The position numbers were made by a program, and so were the translations under genes. A stretch of 64,000 nt of DNA, from the NCBI GenBank assembly GCA_947493455.1, contig CANLRB010000003.1:1-64000 (forward strand). Direction: 5' to 3'. Source of the DNA: an uncultured Pseudoalteromonas sp. (GTDB taxonomy: Bacteria > Pseudomonadota > Gammaproteobacteria > Enterobacterales > Alteromonadaceae). Of this stretch, positions 27,815 to 36,836 are shown piece by piece. A model generated the notes under the pieces. The model was not told where the DNA came from, ran no database searches, and saw only the letters and a program-made list of their open reading frames with translations. The stretch's first letter is position 1. Every line of letters starts with the position of its first letter.

Positions 27815-29382
27815 TGCGCTCCCAAATAACTTGATTTAATTGCATTGATAACCGCTTGCGCTTTTTGGCGTGTTTCGTTCGCTTCTAACTGAGGTACCGA
27901 ATCATAGACCACACCGGCACCTGCTTGGACATAGGCCATGCCGTTTTTGACAAAGGCGCTGCGTATCACAATACATGAGTCCATTGCACCACAACCTGTT
28001 AAATAGCCAACGGCACCGCCGTAACTACCACGGCGCTTTTGCTCGGTTTTACGAACTAGCTCAGCCGCTTTTACTTTTGGAGAACCAACTAACGTGCCCA
28101 TGTTCATGCAGGCTTGGTATGCGTGTAGTGCATCGAGCTCAGGTTTTAATTGTCCAACTACGCGCGATACTAAGTGCATTACTTGCGAATATCTATCAAC
28201 CTTTAATAGTTCTTTAACGTAGCGTGAGCCCGGTTTTGAAATGCGTGCAACGTCGTTGCGGGCAAGGTCAACGAGCATTAGGTGCTCGGCACGTTCTTTT
28301 TGGTCGTTACGTAAATCGAGTTCAATCTTACTGTCTAAATCAGGGTTAATTGACCCATCTTGACGCCTACCGCGAGCACGCGTACCTGCAATTGGGTAGA
28401 CTTCAACTTGGTTACTTTGCGGGTCAAACTTTAAAGCCGATTCCGGTGATGCCCCAAACAAAACAAAATCCTGATCTTGCATATAAAACATATACGGACT
28501 TGGGTTTTGTTGTTTGAGCTCATGGTAGGCGCTTAATGCGTCCTCGCAAGGGAGTGAAAAGGTGCGCGATGGAACGACTTGAAAAATATCACCGTCAATT
28601 ATATTTTGCTTAAGCTCTGCGACTTGCTGGCAAAATACGTCGTCACTGACATCCACACTGACTTCAATGTCTTTTTGTGGTTTTATTGGATCGTAAGTGG
28701 GCAGTGAATCGCATTGTTTATTAAGGCTTTCTAATTTTTGACCGACTTCAAAGCAATTAGCATGAACTTCAGGGCCGCTAAACACGTTGCCAATGAGTTC
28801 AGTTGTTTGTGCTTGATGGTCAATCACGACAAGCGTCTCAGCTAAGTAAAAAACATAGTCGGGACAGGTGTTTTCCCCGTTTGGCACGTCAGGTAAGGTT
28901 TCAAAATTTGCCACCATATCATATGAAAAGGTACCACCTAAAAACACGGCGTAGGGGCTGTCAGTAGTACTATTAATGGTGTTAATGCATGTGCGCAGTG
29001 CACTAAAGGCGTTATCTGCTTGCAAACGACTTTGTTCGTCTATGTCACTGGCAACAGGGTGATAGTGAATAACTAAGCAGTCTTCTGATAACTCACGATC
29101 ACAGTGCGTCATCGAGTTCGCTAAAAACGAGAGTAGCTGACGTCCGTTATTTGACATAGCTTCTATGGTTACCGTAAGTCCATTACAAGTCATGCGAAGC
29201 GCTGCGTCGGCAAGAATCAAACTTTTTACATTATCTTTTGAATCAATTTCAGCAGATTCAAGCAATAAGCTATTGTCTCTTGAAAGCGTACTATATAGCG
29301 CAAGTGGACTGTCAATATAGTCCCTTGCGATGGAAATACTGGTCACTTGACCAGGCTCCGTTGATATATGGCTAAAAATCAC
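27811..29382 (-). CDS. trpE: Anthranilate synthase component I
   Basis: A 523-residue chorismate-using enzyme. The allosteric LLES motif (residues 40-43) that binds tryptophan is intact, so feedback inhibition is expected. The catalytic C-terminal half has GDIFQVVPSR, PIAGTRARGRR, LMLVDLARNDVARI and YGGAVGYLTGCG. It is the first structural gene of the operon and lies behind two tandem attenuators (29425-29660). Confidence 0.96.
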   Translation of the reverse strand: MIFSHISTEPGQVTSISIARDYIDSPLALYSTLSRDNSLLLESAEIDSKDNVKSLILADAALRMTCNGLTVTIEAMSNNGRQLLSFLANSMTHCDRELSEDCLVIHYHPVASDIDEQSRLQADNAFSALRTCINTINSTTDSPYAVFLGGTFSYDMVANFETLPDVPNGENTCPDYVFYLAETLVVIDHQAQTTELIGNVFSGPEVHANCFEVGQKLESLNKQCDSLPTYDPIKPQKDIEVSVDVSDDVFCQQVAELKQNIIDGDIFQVVPSRTFSLPCEDALSAYHELKQQNPSPYMFYMQDQDFVLFGASPESALKFDPQSNQVEVYPIAGTRARGRRQDGSINPDLDSKIELDLRNDQKERAEHLMLVDLARNDVARISKPGSRYVKELLKVDRYSQVMHLVSRVVGQLKPELDALHAYQACMNMGTLVGSPKVKAAELVRKTEQKRRGSYGGAVGYLTGCGAMDSCIVIRSAFVKNGMAYVQAGAGVVYDSVPQLEANETRQKAQAVINAIKSSYLGAQ

Positions 29383-29424
29383 ACCTCATTCCTTCTTTTT
29401 TAGCTTTTTTAATACTTAGAAAAC

Positions 29425-29450
29425 AAAAAACCCGCACATTTGGCGGGTTT
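29425..29450 (-). terminator. Second (trpE-proximal) attenuator terminator
   Basis: On the minus strand AAACCCGC (29450-29443) pairs with GCGGGTTT (29435-29428), followed by TTTTG. Upstream TTGCGGG (29479-29473) can instead pair with CCCGCC of the 5' arm, giving an antiterminator. It lies 30 bases after the stop of leader peptide 2. Confidence 0.85.
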
Positions 29451-29479
29451 CAATAGATACAGTCCTATTGTCCCGCAAG

Positions 29480-29524
29480 TTACAGGCGCCACCACCAAAT
29501 TGTTAGTTGTTGTACTGTTATCAT
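29480..29524 (-). CDS. trpL: trp leader peptide 2 (14 residues, three consecutive Trp)
   Basis: A short frame that reads MITVQQLTIWWWRL, then TAA. Three TGG codons in a row (residues 10-12) are the hallmark of ribosome-mediated trp attenuation. AGAGAAAAC precedes the ATG. It is followed at once by the antiterminator/terminator set of 29425-29479. This copy is nearest trpE. Confidence 0.85.
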   Translation of the reverse strand: MITVQQLTIWWWRL

Positions 29525-29544
29525 TGTTTTCTCTAAATTTTAGT

Positions 29545-29574
29545 CATAAAAAAACCCGCTCGTTGAGCGGGTTT
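29545..29574 (-). terminator. First (promoter-proximal) attenuator terminator
   Basis: On the minus strand AAACCCGCT (29574-29566) pairs perfectly with AGCGGGTTT (29560-29552) and is followed by a run of Ts. AAGCGGGT (29611-29604), just after leader peptide 1, can pair with ACCCGCT of the 5' arm as antiterminator. Confidence 0.88.
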
Positions 29575-29609
29575 CTAAGAATATTTTAAATACAATTATT
29601 CCCACCCGC

Positions 29610-29660
29610 TTATTTCGAGTGCCACCACCAAGTGTTTACAGAAGTCATTGTCGTTTGCAT
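29610..29660 (-). CDS. trp leader peptide 1 (16 residues, three consecutive Trp)
   Basis: A short frame that reads MQTTMTSVNTWWWHSK, then TAA, with Trp at residues 11-13. A second Met at residue 5 offers an alternative start. TTTTAGGAATATTTTAA precedes it. It has its own antiterminator and terminator downstream, so the trp mRNA passes two complete attenuators in series. Confidence 0.85.
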   Translation of the reverse strand: MQTTMTSVNTWWWHSK

Positions 29661-29688
29661 TTAAAATATTCCTAAAAGTTGAACAGCC

Positions 29689-29720
29689 ATAGTAAACCGC
29701 AAATTGTATACATGAGTCAA
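29689..29720 (-). promoter_or_regulatory. Probable trp operon promoter
   Basis: On the minus strand TTGACT (29720-29715) is followed after 18 bases by TTTACT or after 20 by TACTAT (29694-29689). Transcription would begin about 25 bases before leader peptide 1. No clear TrpR operator (ACTAGT-type palindrome) is visible here. Confidence 0.5.
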
Positions 29721-29924
29721 CAACAAATTTTAAATTATTATAACTAATTGTGTAACAGGCAGTTATTTAGTTATAAACAAGCCGTGTTGGGCATAATTTT
29801 GATATCACGCAGATTTATGCAAAAGAAAAAAGGGGTCAATGTATGTTTATATCGAACATGGTTAACACGCTGTGCGGCGAATAAGGTATACTGGCACAAT
29901 GAACGCGCTTAACAATCATTATTT

Positions 29925-30761
29925 ATGAAGTACGACTTACATAGTCACACCTATTATTCAGATGGAAAATTGCCACCCATAGAGCTTATCGAACGCGCCG
30001 TTGAAAAAGGCGTTGATGTATTGGCAATTACTGATCATGACAGCATCGGCGGTTTAGCCGAAGCGCACCAATTTATTGATAGCGAACAACTGCCAATAAA
30101 GCTTATTAATGGCATTGAATTTTCAACTAAATGGCAGAGCTTTGAAATTCATATTGTTGGTCTAAATATCGAAACCGATAACGCTGATTTATTAGCATTA
30201 ATAAATGAACAACAACAAAAGCGCGAAACACGCGCTGCAGAAATGGCAGCCCGATTAGAAAAAAAAGGGTTTAGCAATGTACTTGCGCGCGCCAAAGAGT
30301 TAGCGGGTCCAGGGCAATTAACACGCACGCATTTTGCACGTGTGATAAAAGAGCAGGGCGCCGCAAAAGATTTGCAAGGCGTATTTAAAAAGTTTTTGGT
30401 TCGCTCAAAGCCAGGCTATGTGCCGAGTAGCTGGTGTGATATGGCAACCGCCATTGCTGCGATTCGAGCCGCAAATGGCGTGGCCGTGCTTGCTCATCCG
30501 AGTCGATATGGCATGTCAAATAAGTGGTTGCGCCGACTTTTAGTTGAATTTAAAGACGTAGGCGGACAAGGGCTTGAAGTGGCATTGCCGCAACAAGCAC
30601 CGTGTGATCGTCAATTTTTAGGTCAACTAAGTCGTGAATATCAGCTATTATGTTCTCAAGGGTCCGATTTTCACTTTCCAACCAATTGGTTAGATTTAGG
30701 ACGCAATTTATATTTACCAAAAGACTGTGAGCCAGTTTGGCAACAGTGGGGCGATGCCTAA
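29925..30761 (+). CDS. rnm: PHP-domain 5'-3' exoribonuclease/phosphatase (Rnm/YciV)
   Basis: A 278-residue PHP metallo-phosphoesterase. Metal ligands show in YDLHSHTYYSDGKL and ITDHDSIGG near the N-terminus, EFSTKW, and later LAHPSRYG and QGSDFHF. E. coli Rnm (RNase AM) acts on RNA 5' ends, including 5S and 23S rRNA, and on nucleoside 3',5'-bisphosphates. It faces away from the trp operon, and yciO follows by 8 bases, as in E. coli. Confidence 0.9.
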   Translation: MKYDLHSHTYYSDGKLPPIELIERAVEKGVDVLAITDHDSIGGLAEAHQFIDSEQLPIKLINGIEFSTKWQSFEIHIVGLNIETDNADLLALINEQQQKRETRAAEMAARLEKKGFSNVLARAKELAGPGQLTRTHFARVIKEQGAAKDLQGVFKKFLVRSKPGYVPSSWCDMATAIAAIRAANGVAVLAHPSRYGMSNKWLRRLLVEFKDVGGQGLEVALPQQAPCDRQFLGQLSREYQLLCSQGSDFHFPTNWLDLGRNLYLPKDCEPVWQQWGDA

Positions 30762-30769
30762 GGAAATTT

Positions 30770-31390
30770 ATGAGTCAGTTTTTTCATATTCATCCGGATA
30801 ATCCGCAACAGCGACTTATTCGCCAAGCGGTTGATTTAATTCACCAAGGAAATGTGATTGTTTACCCGACCGATTCGGGTTATGCGATTGGTTGTAGCAT
30901 AGGTAATAAATCGGCGATGGAGCGCATTGAGCGAATTCGCGGATTAGAAAAACATCATAATTTTACCCTTATGTGCCGTGATTTGTCTGAGCTTGCAACT
31001 TATGCGCGGGTTGACAATCAACTCTTTCGACTCGTTAAAAATAATACACCAGGCGCCTATACCTTTATTTTTAAAGGTACAAAAGAAGTACCGCGTCGCC
31101 TGTTAAACGATAAGAAAAAAACCATTGGTATTCGTGTGCCCGATCACACTATTACACAAGCGTTACTCGAAGAGCTTGGTGAGCCATTGATGTCGTGTTC
31201 ATTAATTCTACCGGGACACAGTCATACTGAGTCTGATCCGGATGAAATCCGCATGCAACTTGAAAAACACGTTGATTTAATTATTCACGGCGGCTATTTA
31301 AGTGAACATCCAACGACGGTCATTGACTTATCGGAAGGCGACATTGATGTAATTCGTGAAGGCACAGGAGACGTGTCGCCGTTTCAGTAA
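30770..31390 (+). CDS. yciO: Sua5/YciO/YrdC family protein YciO
   Basis: A 206-residue YrdC-fold protein with a Lys/Thr-rich nucleotide-binding face (VIVYPTDSGYAIG, TIGIRVPDH, SCSLILPG). Related enzymes make threonylcarbamoyl-AMP for tRNA t6A; YciO itself is less certain in function. The start at 30770 follows CTAAGGAAATTT; the open frame from 30737 overlaps rnm. The stop overlaps scpA by one base. Confidence 0.88.
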   Translation: MSQFFHIHPDNPQQRLIRQAVDLIHQGNVIVYPTDSGYAIGCSIGNKSAMERIERIRGLEKHHNFTLMCRDLSELATYARVDNQLFRLVKNNTPGAYTFIFKGTKEVPRRLLNDKKKTIGIRVPDHTITQALLEELGEPLMSCSLILPGHSHTESDPDEIRMQLEKHVDLIIHGGYLSEHPTTVIDLSEGDIDVIREGTGDVSPFQ

Positions 31391-32187
31391 TGGATAATCA
31401 AGTTCAACAAAAATTACCGCTTGCGTTTTTACATGGGCAAGCGGTTACAGAAAAACCAACCGACCTTTATATTCCACCTGATGCACTTGAAGTGGCACTT
31501 GAGGCATTTGAAGGTCCGCTTGATTTGTTGTTGTACTTAATTAAAAAACATCGCTTAGATATTCTAGATTTATCGGTCTCGAGCATTACTGAACAATATA
31601 TGCAGTATGTTGACTTAATGAAGGAAATTAAGCTTGAACTCGCGGCTGAATACCTTGTTATGGCGGCGTTACTCACGCAAATTAAATCGCGCTTATTGTT
31701 ACCGGTTCATAAAGAACTCGAGGAAGAAGAAGCCGATCCGCGCGCTGAACTCGTTAAACGGCTACAAGAATACGAGCAGTTTAGAAAAGCAGCGGAAAAC
31801 CTCGATGATATTCCCCGTGTCGGCCGTGATATTCATATTGCGAAAGCCTTAATTGACGAAAGTGATTTACAAGCGCCGCTATTTCCTGATGTCGATATGA
31901 AAGAGTTGCTGTTAGCGCTTAGTGATGTGATGGCGCGCGCTGAAACATTTAACCACCACCAAATTACCGCCGAAGTTTTGTCGACACGCGCACGCATGAG
32001 TGAGATATTAGATTTGTTGTCACAATCCAGTGAGTTTGTACCATTCGAGCAGGTAGTAATCTGCGAAAAAGGTCGCGCTCATGTCGTTGTCAGCTTTATT
32101 GCTATATTGGAATTGGTCAAGGAGCAACTAATTGTACTTAATCAAAGTGATATCAATAGTTTAATCTATATAAAAATAAAAGAATAA
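31390..32187 (+). CDS. scpA: Segregation and condensation protein A
   Basis: A 265-residue kleisin. The N-terminal SMC-binding part has ALEAFEGPLDLLLYLIKKHRLDILDL, then LAAEYLVMAALLTQIKSRLLLP. The C-terminal winged helix includes EQVVICEKGRAHVVVSFIAILELVKEQLI. ScpA bridges the SMC heads with ScpB. In most gammaproteobacteria MukBEF does this job; members with ScpAB encode a partner SMC elsewhere. It is followed by scpB after 15 bases. Confidence 0.92.
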   Translation: MDNQVQQKLPLAFLHGQAVTEKPTDLYIPPDALEVALEAFEGPLDLLLYLIKKHRLDILDLSVSSITEQYMQYVDLMKEIKLELAAEYLVMAALLTQIKSRLLLPVHKELEEEEADPRAELVKRLQEYEQFRKAAENLDDIPRVGRDIHIAKALIDESDLQAPLFPDVDMKELLLALSDVMARAETFNHHQITAEVLSTRARMSEILDLLSQSSEFVPFEQVVICEKGRAHVVVSFIAILELVKEQLIVLNQSDINSLIYIKIKE

Positions 32188-32202
32188 GGTAACCAAAGCA
32201 GT

Positions 32203-32781
32203 ATGTTAAAGCGTATTTCCGATGAGCAGGTGATGGAATTGATTGAGGCAGCTGTGTTTGTCTCTGACAAACCGCTGACCAGTGATCATTTAAAAAATAC
32301 GGTTTTTGATGAGTTTAACATTTCAACAAAACGTTTGAAGTCATGTATCGAACAACTGCAAATGCATTACGAGACCCGTGCCATTCGTTTAGTGAAAGTT
32401 GGTTCAGGTTATCGCTTTCAGGCATGCAGCAGTTTATCCCCTTGGCTCAATAAATTGTGGCAAGAAAAACGTCCGAAGTACTCGCGCGCGTTTTTAGAGA
32501 CCTTATCGCTTATTGCATATCGCCAGCCGATTACACGTGGTGAAATTGAACATATCCGTGGTGTTGCTGTAAATAGCCAAATTATTAAATCTCTGGTAGA
32601 GCGCAATTGGGTGAAAGTGGTTGGTCATAAAGAAGTACCCGGTAAACCGGCTCTTTACGCAACGACTAAACAGTTTTTAGATTACTTTTCTATTTCGTCA
32701 ATCGACGAGCTACCACCATTACCTGAAAATCAGGCACAAAAAATTGAGCAGATGTTAAACCAACCGCAAGAAGTTGATTAA
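32203..32781 (+). CDS. scpB: Segregation and condensation protein B
   Basis: A 192-residue protein made of two winged-helix domains (about 1-85 and 95-165). Family motifs are ALETLSLIAYRQPITRGEIEHIRGV-like sequence (FLETLSLIAYRQPITRGEIE) and KPALYATTKQFLDYFSI. It dimerises and binds ScpA. It is co-transcribed with scpA; rluB follows 205 bases later behind its own AT-rich leader. Confidence 0.92.
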   Translation: MLKRISDEQVMELIEAAVFVSDKPLTSDHLKNTVFDEFNISTKRLKSCIEQLQMHYETRAIRLVKVGSGYRFQACSSLSPWLNKLWQEKRPKYSRAFLETLSLIAYRQPITRGEIEHIRGVAVNSQIIKSLVERNWVKVVGHKEVPGKPALYATTKQFLDYFSISSIDELPPLPENQAQKIEQMLNQPQEVD

Positions 32782-32986
32782 CGTAATTGCGTGGTGAATA
32801 CCTAAGTCAGTGCACAAAGATTAAAATATTCGTAATAATTCTGCGGTGTTCTGGCTAAAGTAGGTTACAATAGCAAGTCATACCCCATTCGTTGAACATA
32901 CGACATACCGCGGTTTTATAATAACCGCTATTAGGTGGTACTTATCCATAGCTGTGAAGTTATTAATTTATAAGTGATCTATTTGA

Positions 32987-33853
32987 ATGAGTGAAAAGTT
33001 ACAAAAAGTCCTTGCCCGAGCGGGTAAAGGATCTCGTCGCGAAGTTGAAAAATTTATTGAAGCAGGCCGTGTCAGTGTTGATGGCAAAGTGGCTCGCTTA
33101 GGTGATCGTGTTGAATTAAACCAACAAATTCGACTCGATGGCCATACCGTCAAACTTGAAGACGAAAAATCTCGTATTTGTCGTGTGCTGGTTTACCATA
33201 AGCCAGAAGGTGAATTGTGTACACGTAAAGACCCACAAGGTCGTCGAACTGTATTTGATAGATTACCGCCACTTGAAAATGATCGCTGGATCGCAATTGG
33301 TCGTTTAGATATCAATACCTCAGGCTTGCTCTTATTTACCAACGATGGTGAATTGGCAAACCGTTTAATGCACCCAAGCTATGAAGTGGAACGTGAATAT
33401 GCAGTGCGTGTTTTTGGTGATGTGACAACCCAAACATTAAAGACACTGACTGATGGCGTAGAACTAGATGATGGTCTTGCGAAATTTTTGAAAATCGTAC
33501 CACACGGTGGCGAAGGCATTAATAAATGGTTTAATGTGACCTTGATGGAAGGCCGTAACCGCGAAGTACGTCGTCTGTGGCAATCGCAAGATGTTGAAGT
33601 ATCGCGATTGATCCGCGTGCGTTATGGTGACTTGCATCTTAACAAACGGTTACCGCAAGGTGGCTGGGAAGAGTTACCGTTAAAAGAGCTTAACTACTTA
33701 CGTAAAACTGTTGGCCTTGGCCGTGAAACGGAAACCAAATTAAGCGTGATGCCAGAAAAACGCAAAGATAGACGCGCCAAAATCAATAAAATTCGTAAGG
33801 CGGTTAAAAAGCATAACCAGCGTACAGCGAGCCCTAAAAAGCGTCGTAAATAG
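32987..33853 (+). CDS. rluB: 23S rRNA pseudouridine synthase RluB
   Basis: A 288-residue RsuA/RluB/E/F-type enzyme expected to modify U2605 of 23S rRNA. An S4 RNA-binding domain (about 1-60) is followed by the catalytic motif [23 protein letters not shown] with the active-site Asp. [19 protein letters not shown] is typical of the family. The last 40 residues are highly basic ([15 protein letters not shown]). It ends at a bidirectional terminator. Confidence 0.93.
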   Translation: MSEKLQKVLARAGKGSRREVEKFIEAGRVSVDGKVARLGDRVELNQQIRLDGHTVKLEDEKSRICRVLVYHKPEGELCTRKDPQGRRTVFDRLPPLENDRWIAIGRLDINTSGLLLFTNDGELANRLMHPSYEVEREYAVRVFGDVTTQTLKTLTDGVELDDGLAKFLKIVPHGGEGINKWFNVTLMEGRNREVRRLWQSQDVEVSRLIRVRYGDLHLNKRLPQGGWEELPLKELNYLRKTVGLGRETETKLSVMPEKRKDRRAKINKIRKAVKKHNQRTASPKKRRK

Positions 33854-33876
33854 TTAAACGCAGTTATTATTGAAGT

Positions 33877-33910
33877 AAAAATGCCCCAAATGTTGGGGCA
33901 TTTTTGTTTG
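33877..33910. terminator. Bidirectional terminator between rluB and glgA
   Basis: AAAAATGCCCCA (33877-33888) pairs perfectly with TGGGGCATTTTT (33894-33905). T-runs on both strands suit the convergent rluB and glg operons. Confidence 0.9.
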
Positions 33911-33941
33911 TATCGATAGGGTGCTTGTTTATATCGGCTAG

Positions 33942-35501
33942 CTAGTTATATAACTCATTGATGTAGCGCTTGATACTCGTTTGCCATGTATAGCGGGTTT
34001 GTTTGGCTTGCGATTTTATCTGTGCATACTGAGTTGGTTTATTTTTGAGTAATGACAAGGTGTCACTAAAGGTTTCTAAGCAGCTTGCACTTTGCTTAGC
34101 AATGCTATCACCGCGAAAAACAAAGCCATTTTCATTATGGAAAATAGTGTCACTTAAACCACCGATATCATGCACTAAACAAGGTTGTCCGGCGCGTAAT
34201 GCGAGCATTTGACTAATGCCGCAAGGCTCAAAGGAACTTGGCATTAAGAACAAATCACCAAGATGATACAAATCATCTGACAAACTTTGTCCATAGCCAT
34301 TTAAAAACAAAAAGTTTTTGTGTGTTGCCATCAATCGCATAAAGGTATTTTCAAAGTGTTCGTCGCCACTTCCTAGAATAACTAAGCGGCCGCCAAACTT
34401 ATCTAATCGGTCGAGTAAATGCGTCAATACCATGTTGCCATCAATATATTCGGTCAGTAATCTTACTTTTTGCTCTGTTAGACGACCAATACTGGTGACT
34501 AATGGGCCTGAAAAGGTGGGCATATCCCGCCATAAATTAATTTGCTCTGACGCGAGATAATGCACGCTTTTAAGATGAACCTGTTCGCTTATCCAGTTGA
34601 GCACATTGCGTTTTGCTAACTTTAAAAAGCAATCGAGCGTTGTACAATTGGGCTCGGCTGATTTGGTGTACTCACAGCCATTAAGGATCCCCACCAGTTT
34701 GTGTTGTTGGTGTGACAACTGCAGGATATGCTCAAGTCCTTCGCCACCATAAAAACCGACGGAGTGGTCGCTTGGCAACAAGACCTCTTCAACATATTTA
34801 GGCGAGACGAGGTGAACCTTATCGCACAACGAAATAGCGGCGCGCATCGGGTTATAACAGTGGGGGTTATGCGGATCGCAGATCTGCTGACCATCATAAG
34901 GTAAATCAGGAAACCAGGCTTCGAGGCTTGATTCATCATGCTGAAATGGCCTTGTTCCTTGCAACGCCAAGTTATGCACCGTATACACGGTGCGAATTGC
35001 TTGTAATGGTAAATACTGAGGTGCAAATTGCATTAGTACGGCGACAGTTGCAGCATGCCAATCATGCAAATGCAGGGTATCAGGTCTTGGCAATACAGCT
35101 TGATACAAGCACTCGACCACCGCTTTGTTAAATAGCGCAAATTTGGTGGCATCACTGGCGAAAGGACGATTATGACCATCATGGCTATACACACCCGCTG
35201 CGCCATAGCGATTAAATAACGAGTGTTGAATCACATATTGAGTAACGTTATTTTCGCCGTCAAAATTACTGATTTGTATCAACTTAACCAGTTCATTTGA
35301 ATAGCGAAATGGGATCGACACCTCGGCTATCACGCGCCCGTTATATTGCCATAAATAGTCGTGATAATCGGGAATAACAACATCAACTTGCACCCCTTGC
35401 TCGGCAAGGGCAATCGGCACATCTCTGACGACATCTGCCACGCCGCCCACTTTTGCACCGGTCAGTGCATCGTTTTCGGCGGCAACCATTAAAACTCTCA
35501 T
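33942..35501 (-). CDS. glgA: Glycogen synthase
   Basis: A 519-residue GT5 enzyme that adds glucose from ADP-glucose to the growing chain. The N-terminal ADP-glucose site reads KVGGVADVVRDVP, where most members have KTGGLADV. Further motifs are LHLHDWHAATVA, TSIGRLTEQK and LMPSSFEPCGISQMLALR with the catalytic Glu. It is somewhat longer than the enteric enzyme (477). It is the last gene of the operon, 21 bases after glgC. Confidence 0.92.
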   Translation of the reverse strand: MRVLMVAAENDALTGAKVGGVADVVRDVPIALAEQGVQVDVVIPDYHDYLWQYNGRVIAEVSIPFRYSNELVKLIQISNFDGENNVTQYVIQHSLFNRYGAAGVYSHDGHNRPFASDATKFALFNKAVVECLYQAVLPRPDTLHLHDWHAATVAVLMQFAPQYLPLQAIRTVYTVHNLALQGTRPFQHDESSLEAWFPDLPYDGQQICDPHNPHCYNPMRAAISLCDKVHLVSPKYVEEVLLPSDHSVGFYGGEGLEHILQLSHQQHKLVGILNGCEYTKSAEPNCTTLDCFLKLAKRNVLNWISEQVHLKSVHYLASEQINLWRDMPTFSGPLVTSIGRLTEQKVRLLTEYIDGNMVLTHLLDRLDKFGGRLVILGSGDEHFENTFMRLMATHKNFLFLNGYGQSLSDDLYHLGDLFLMPSSFEPCGISQMLALRAGQPCLVHDIGGLSDTIFHNENGFVFRGDSIAKQSASCLETFSDTLSLLKNKPTQYAQIKSQAKQTRYTWQTSIKRYINELYN

Positions 35502-35522
35502 AAAACTCCTAAACTATGTCGA

Positions 35523-36836
35523 CTAAGCGGTTAATTGCGGCTCTGTTGCTGCTAGTGTTGATTCGTTTTGCTTTTTTTCGTTAAGTGCTGCAAGCATGTC
35601 GCGAGTGACAAGCACCACACCGCCACTTGAAATACGAAAGCCATTTTTAATATCGGCGTCGCGGTCTACGCCAATTTCGAGTCCTTCGGGGATCACGCAA
35701 CTACGGTCAATAATGGCTTTTTTAATCACGCAATTTCGCTCAATTTGCACACCCGGCAGAATCACCGATTCTTCAATGGTGCAGTATGAATGAACATGAA
35801 CGTTTGAAAACAGGAGCGAACGCTTAACCGCAGAGCCCGAAATAATACAGCCGCCTGAGACGGTCGAATCAACTGCGGTGCCACGGCGTTTGTCGTCGTC
35901 AAAAATAAACTTAGCCGGTGGCAGTTGTTCTTGGTATGTCCAAATGGGCCATTGGCTATCATATAAATCGAGTTGCGGCGTCGGTGAGACTAATTCCATA
36001 TTTGCTTCCCAAAAAGAGTCAAGCGTACCGACATCACGCCAATAGGGCGTGCCGCTATAAGAAGGGTCTTTAAATGGAAAAGCGTACACATTGTGTTGTT
36101 CAATGATTGAAGGAATTATATCGTGACCAAAATCACGGCCTGAGCCTTCTTTCTCGGCATCTTTTTGCAACTGTTCAAATAAAAACTCGGTATTAAATAC
36201 GTAGTTCCCCATCGATGCTAAACACATGCCCGGTTTGTTTGGCAATGATGTCGGTTCTGCGGGTTTTTCATCAAAACGTTTTACCCGTTTATTTTCGTCA
36301 ACTGTCATCACACCAAATGCACCAGCCGCTTCTTCGTTTGGTACTTCAATGCAACAAACGGTCATATCTGCACCGGTTTCAACGTGTTTAGCCAGTAACG
36401 CACCGTAGTCCATACGATAGACATGATCACCCGATAAAATCATCACATACTTAGGCAAATCGTGGCGAATAATATCCATATTTTGAAATACCGCATCGGC
36501 AGTTCCGCAGTACCAATTATCACCATATCGCTGCGATGCTGGCAAAATTTCCACTGACTCACCGAGTTCTTTTTTAAAGTGTCCCCATGCACGATTTACG
36601 TGTCGAATTAAACTGTGCGATTTGTATTGGGTTGCGATGCCTACGCGGCGAATGCCAGAATTAATGCAGTTTGATAATGGAAAATCGACGATGCGAAATT
36701 TGCCACCAAAATAAACCGCGGGTTTTGCACGCCAGCTAGTAAGCTCATGTAATCGGCTTCCTCGGCCACCGGCAAGAATTAGGGCGTAAGTATCTCTTGT
36801 TAAATTACTGATGTAACGATTTGCATAGTTAGGCAT
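35523..36836 (-). CDS. glgC: Glucose-1-phosphate adenylyltransferase
   Basis: A 437-residue enzyme making ADP-glucose, the committed step of glycogen synthesis. The nucleotide loop is [13 protein letters not shown], then [15 protein letters not shown] and [10 protein letters not shown]. The C-terminal left-handed beta helix has [18 protein letters not shown]-like repeats. The ATG at 36836 overlaps the glgP stop by eight bases (ATGCCTAA); the open frame to 36923 lies inside glgP. Confidence 0.93.
   Translation of the reverse strand: MPNYANRYISNLTRDTYALILAGGRGSRLHELTSWRAKPAVYFGGKFRIVDFPLSNCINSGIRRVGIATQYKSHSLIRHVNRAWGHFKKELGESVEILPASQRYGDNWYCGTADAVFQNMDIIRHDLPKYVMILSGDHVYRMDYGALLAKHVETGADMTVCCIEVPNEEAAGAFGVMTVDENKRVKRFDEKPAEPTSLPNKPGMCLASMGNYVFNTEFLFEQLQKDAEKEGSGRDFGHDIIPSIIEQHNVYAFPFKDPSYSGTPYWRDVGTLDSFWEANMELVSPTPQLDLYDSQWPIWTYQEQLPPAKFIFDDDKRRGTAVDSTVSGGCIISGSAVKRSLLFSNVHVHSYCTIEESVILPGVQIERNCVIKKAIIDRSCVIPEGLEIGVDRDADIKNGFRISSGGVVLVTRDMLAALNEKKQNESTLAATEPQLTA

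Noticed and set aside
29832-29838. GGGGTCA word upstream of rnm, like the REP arm at 48046
   Set aside because: Only seven bases match and no facing arm is present. Chance is likely.
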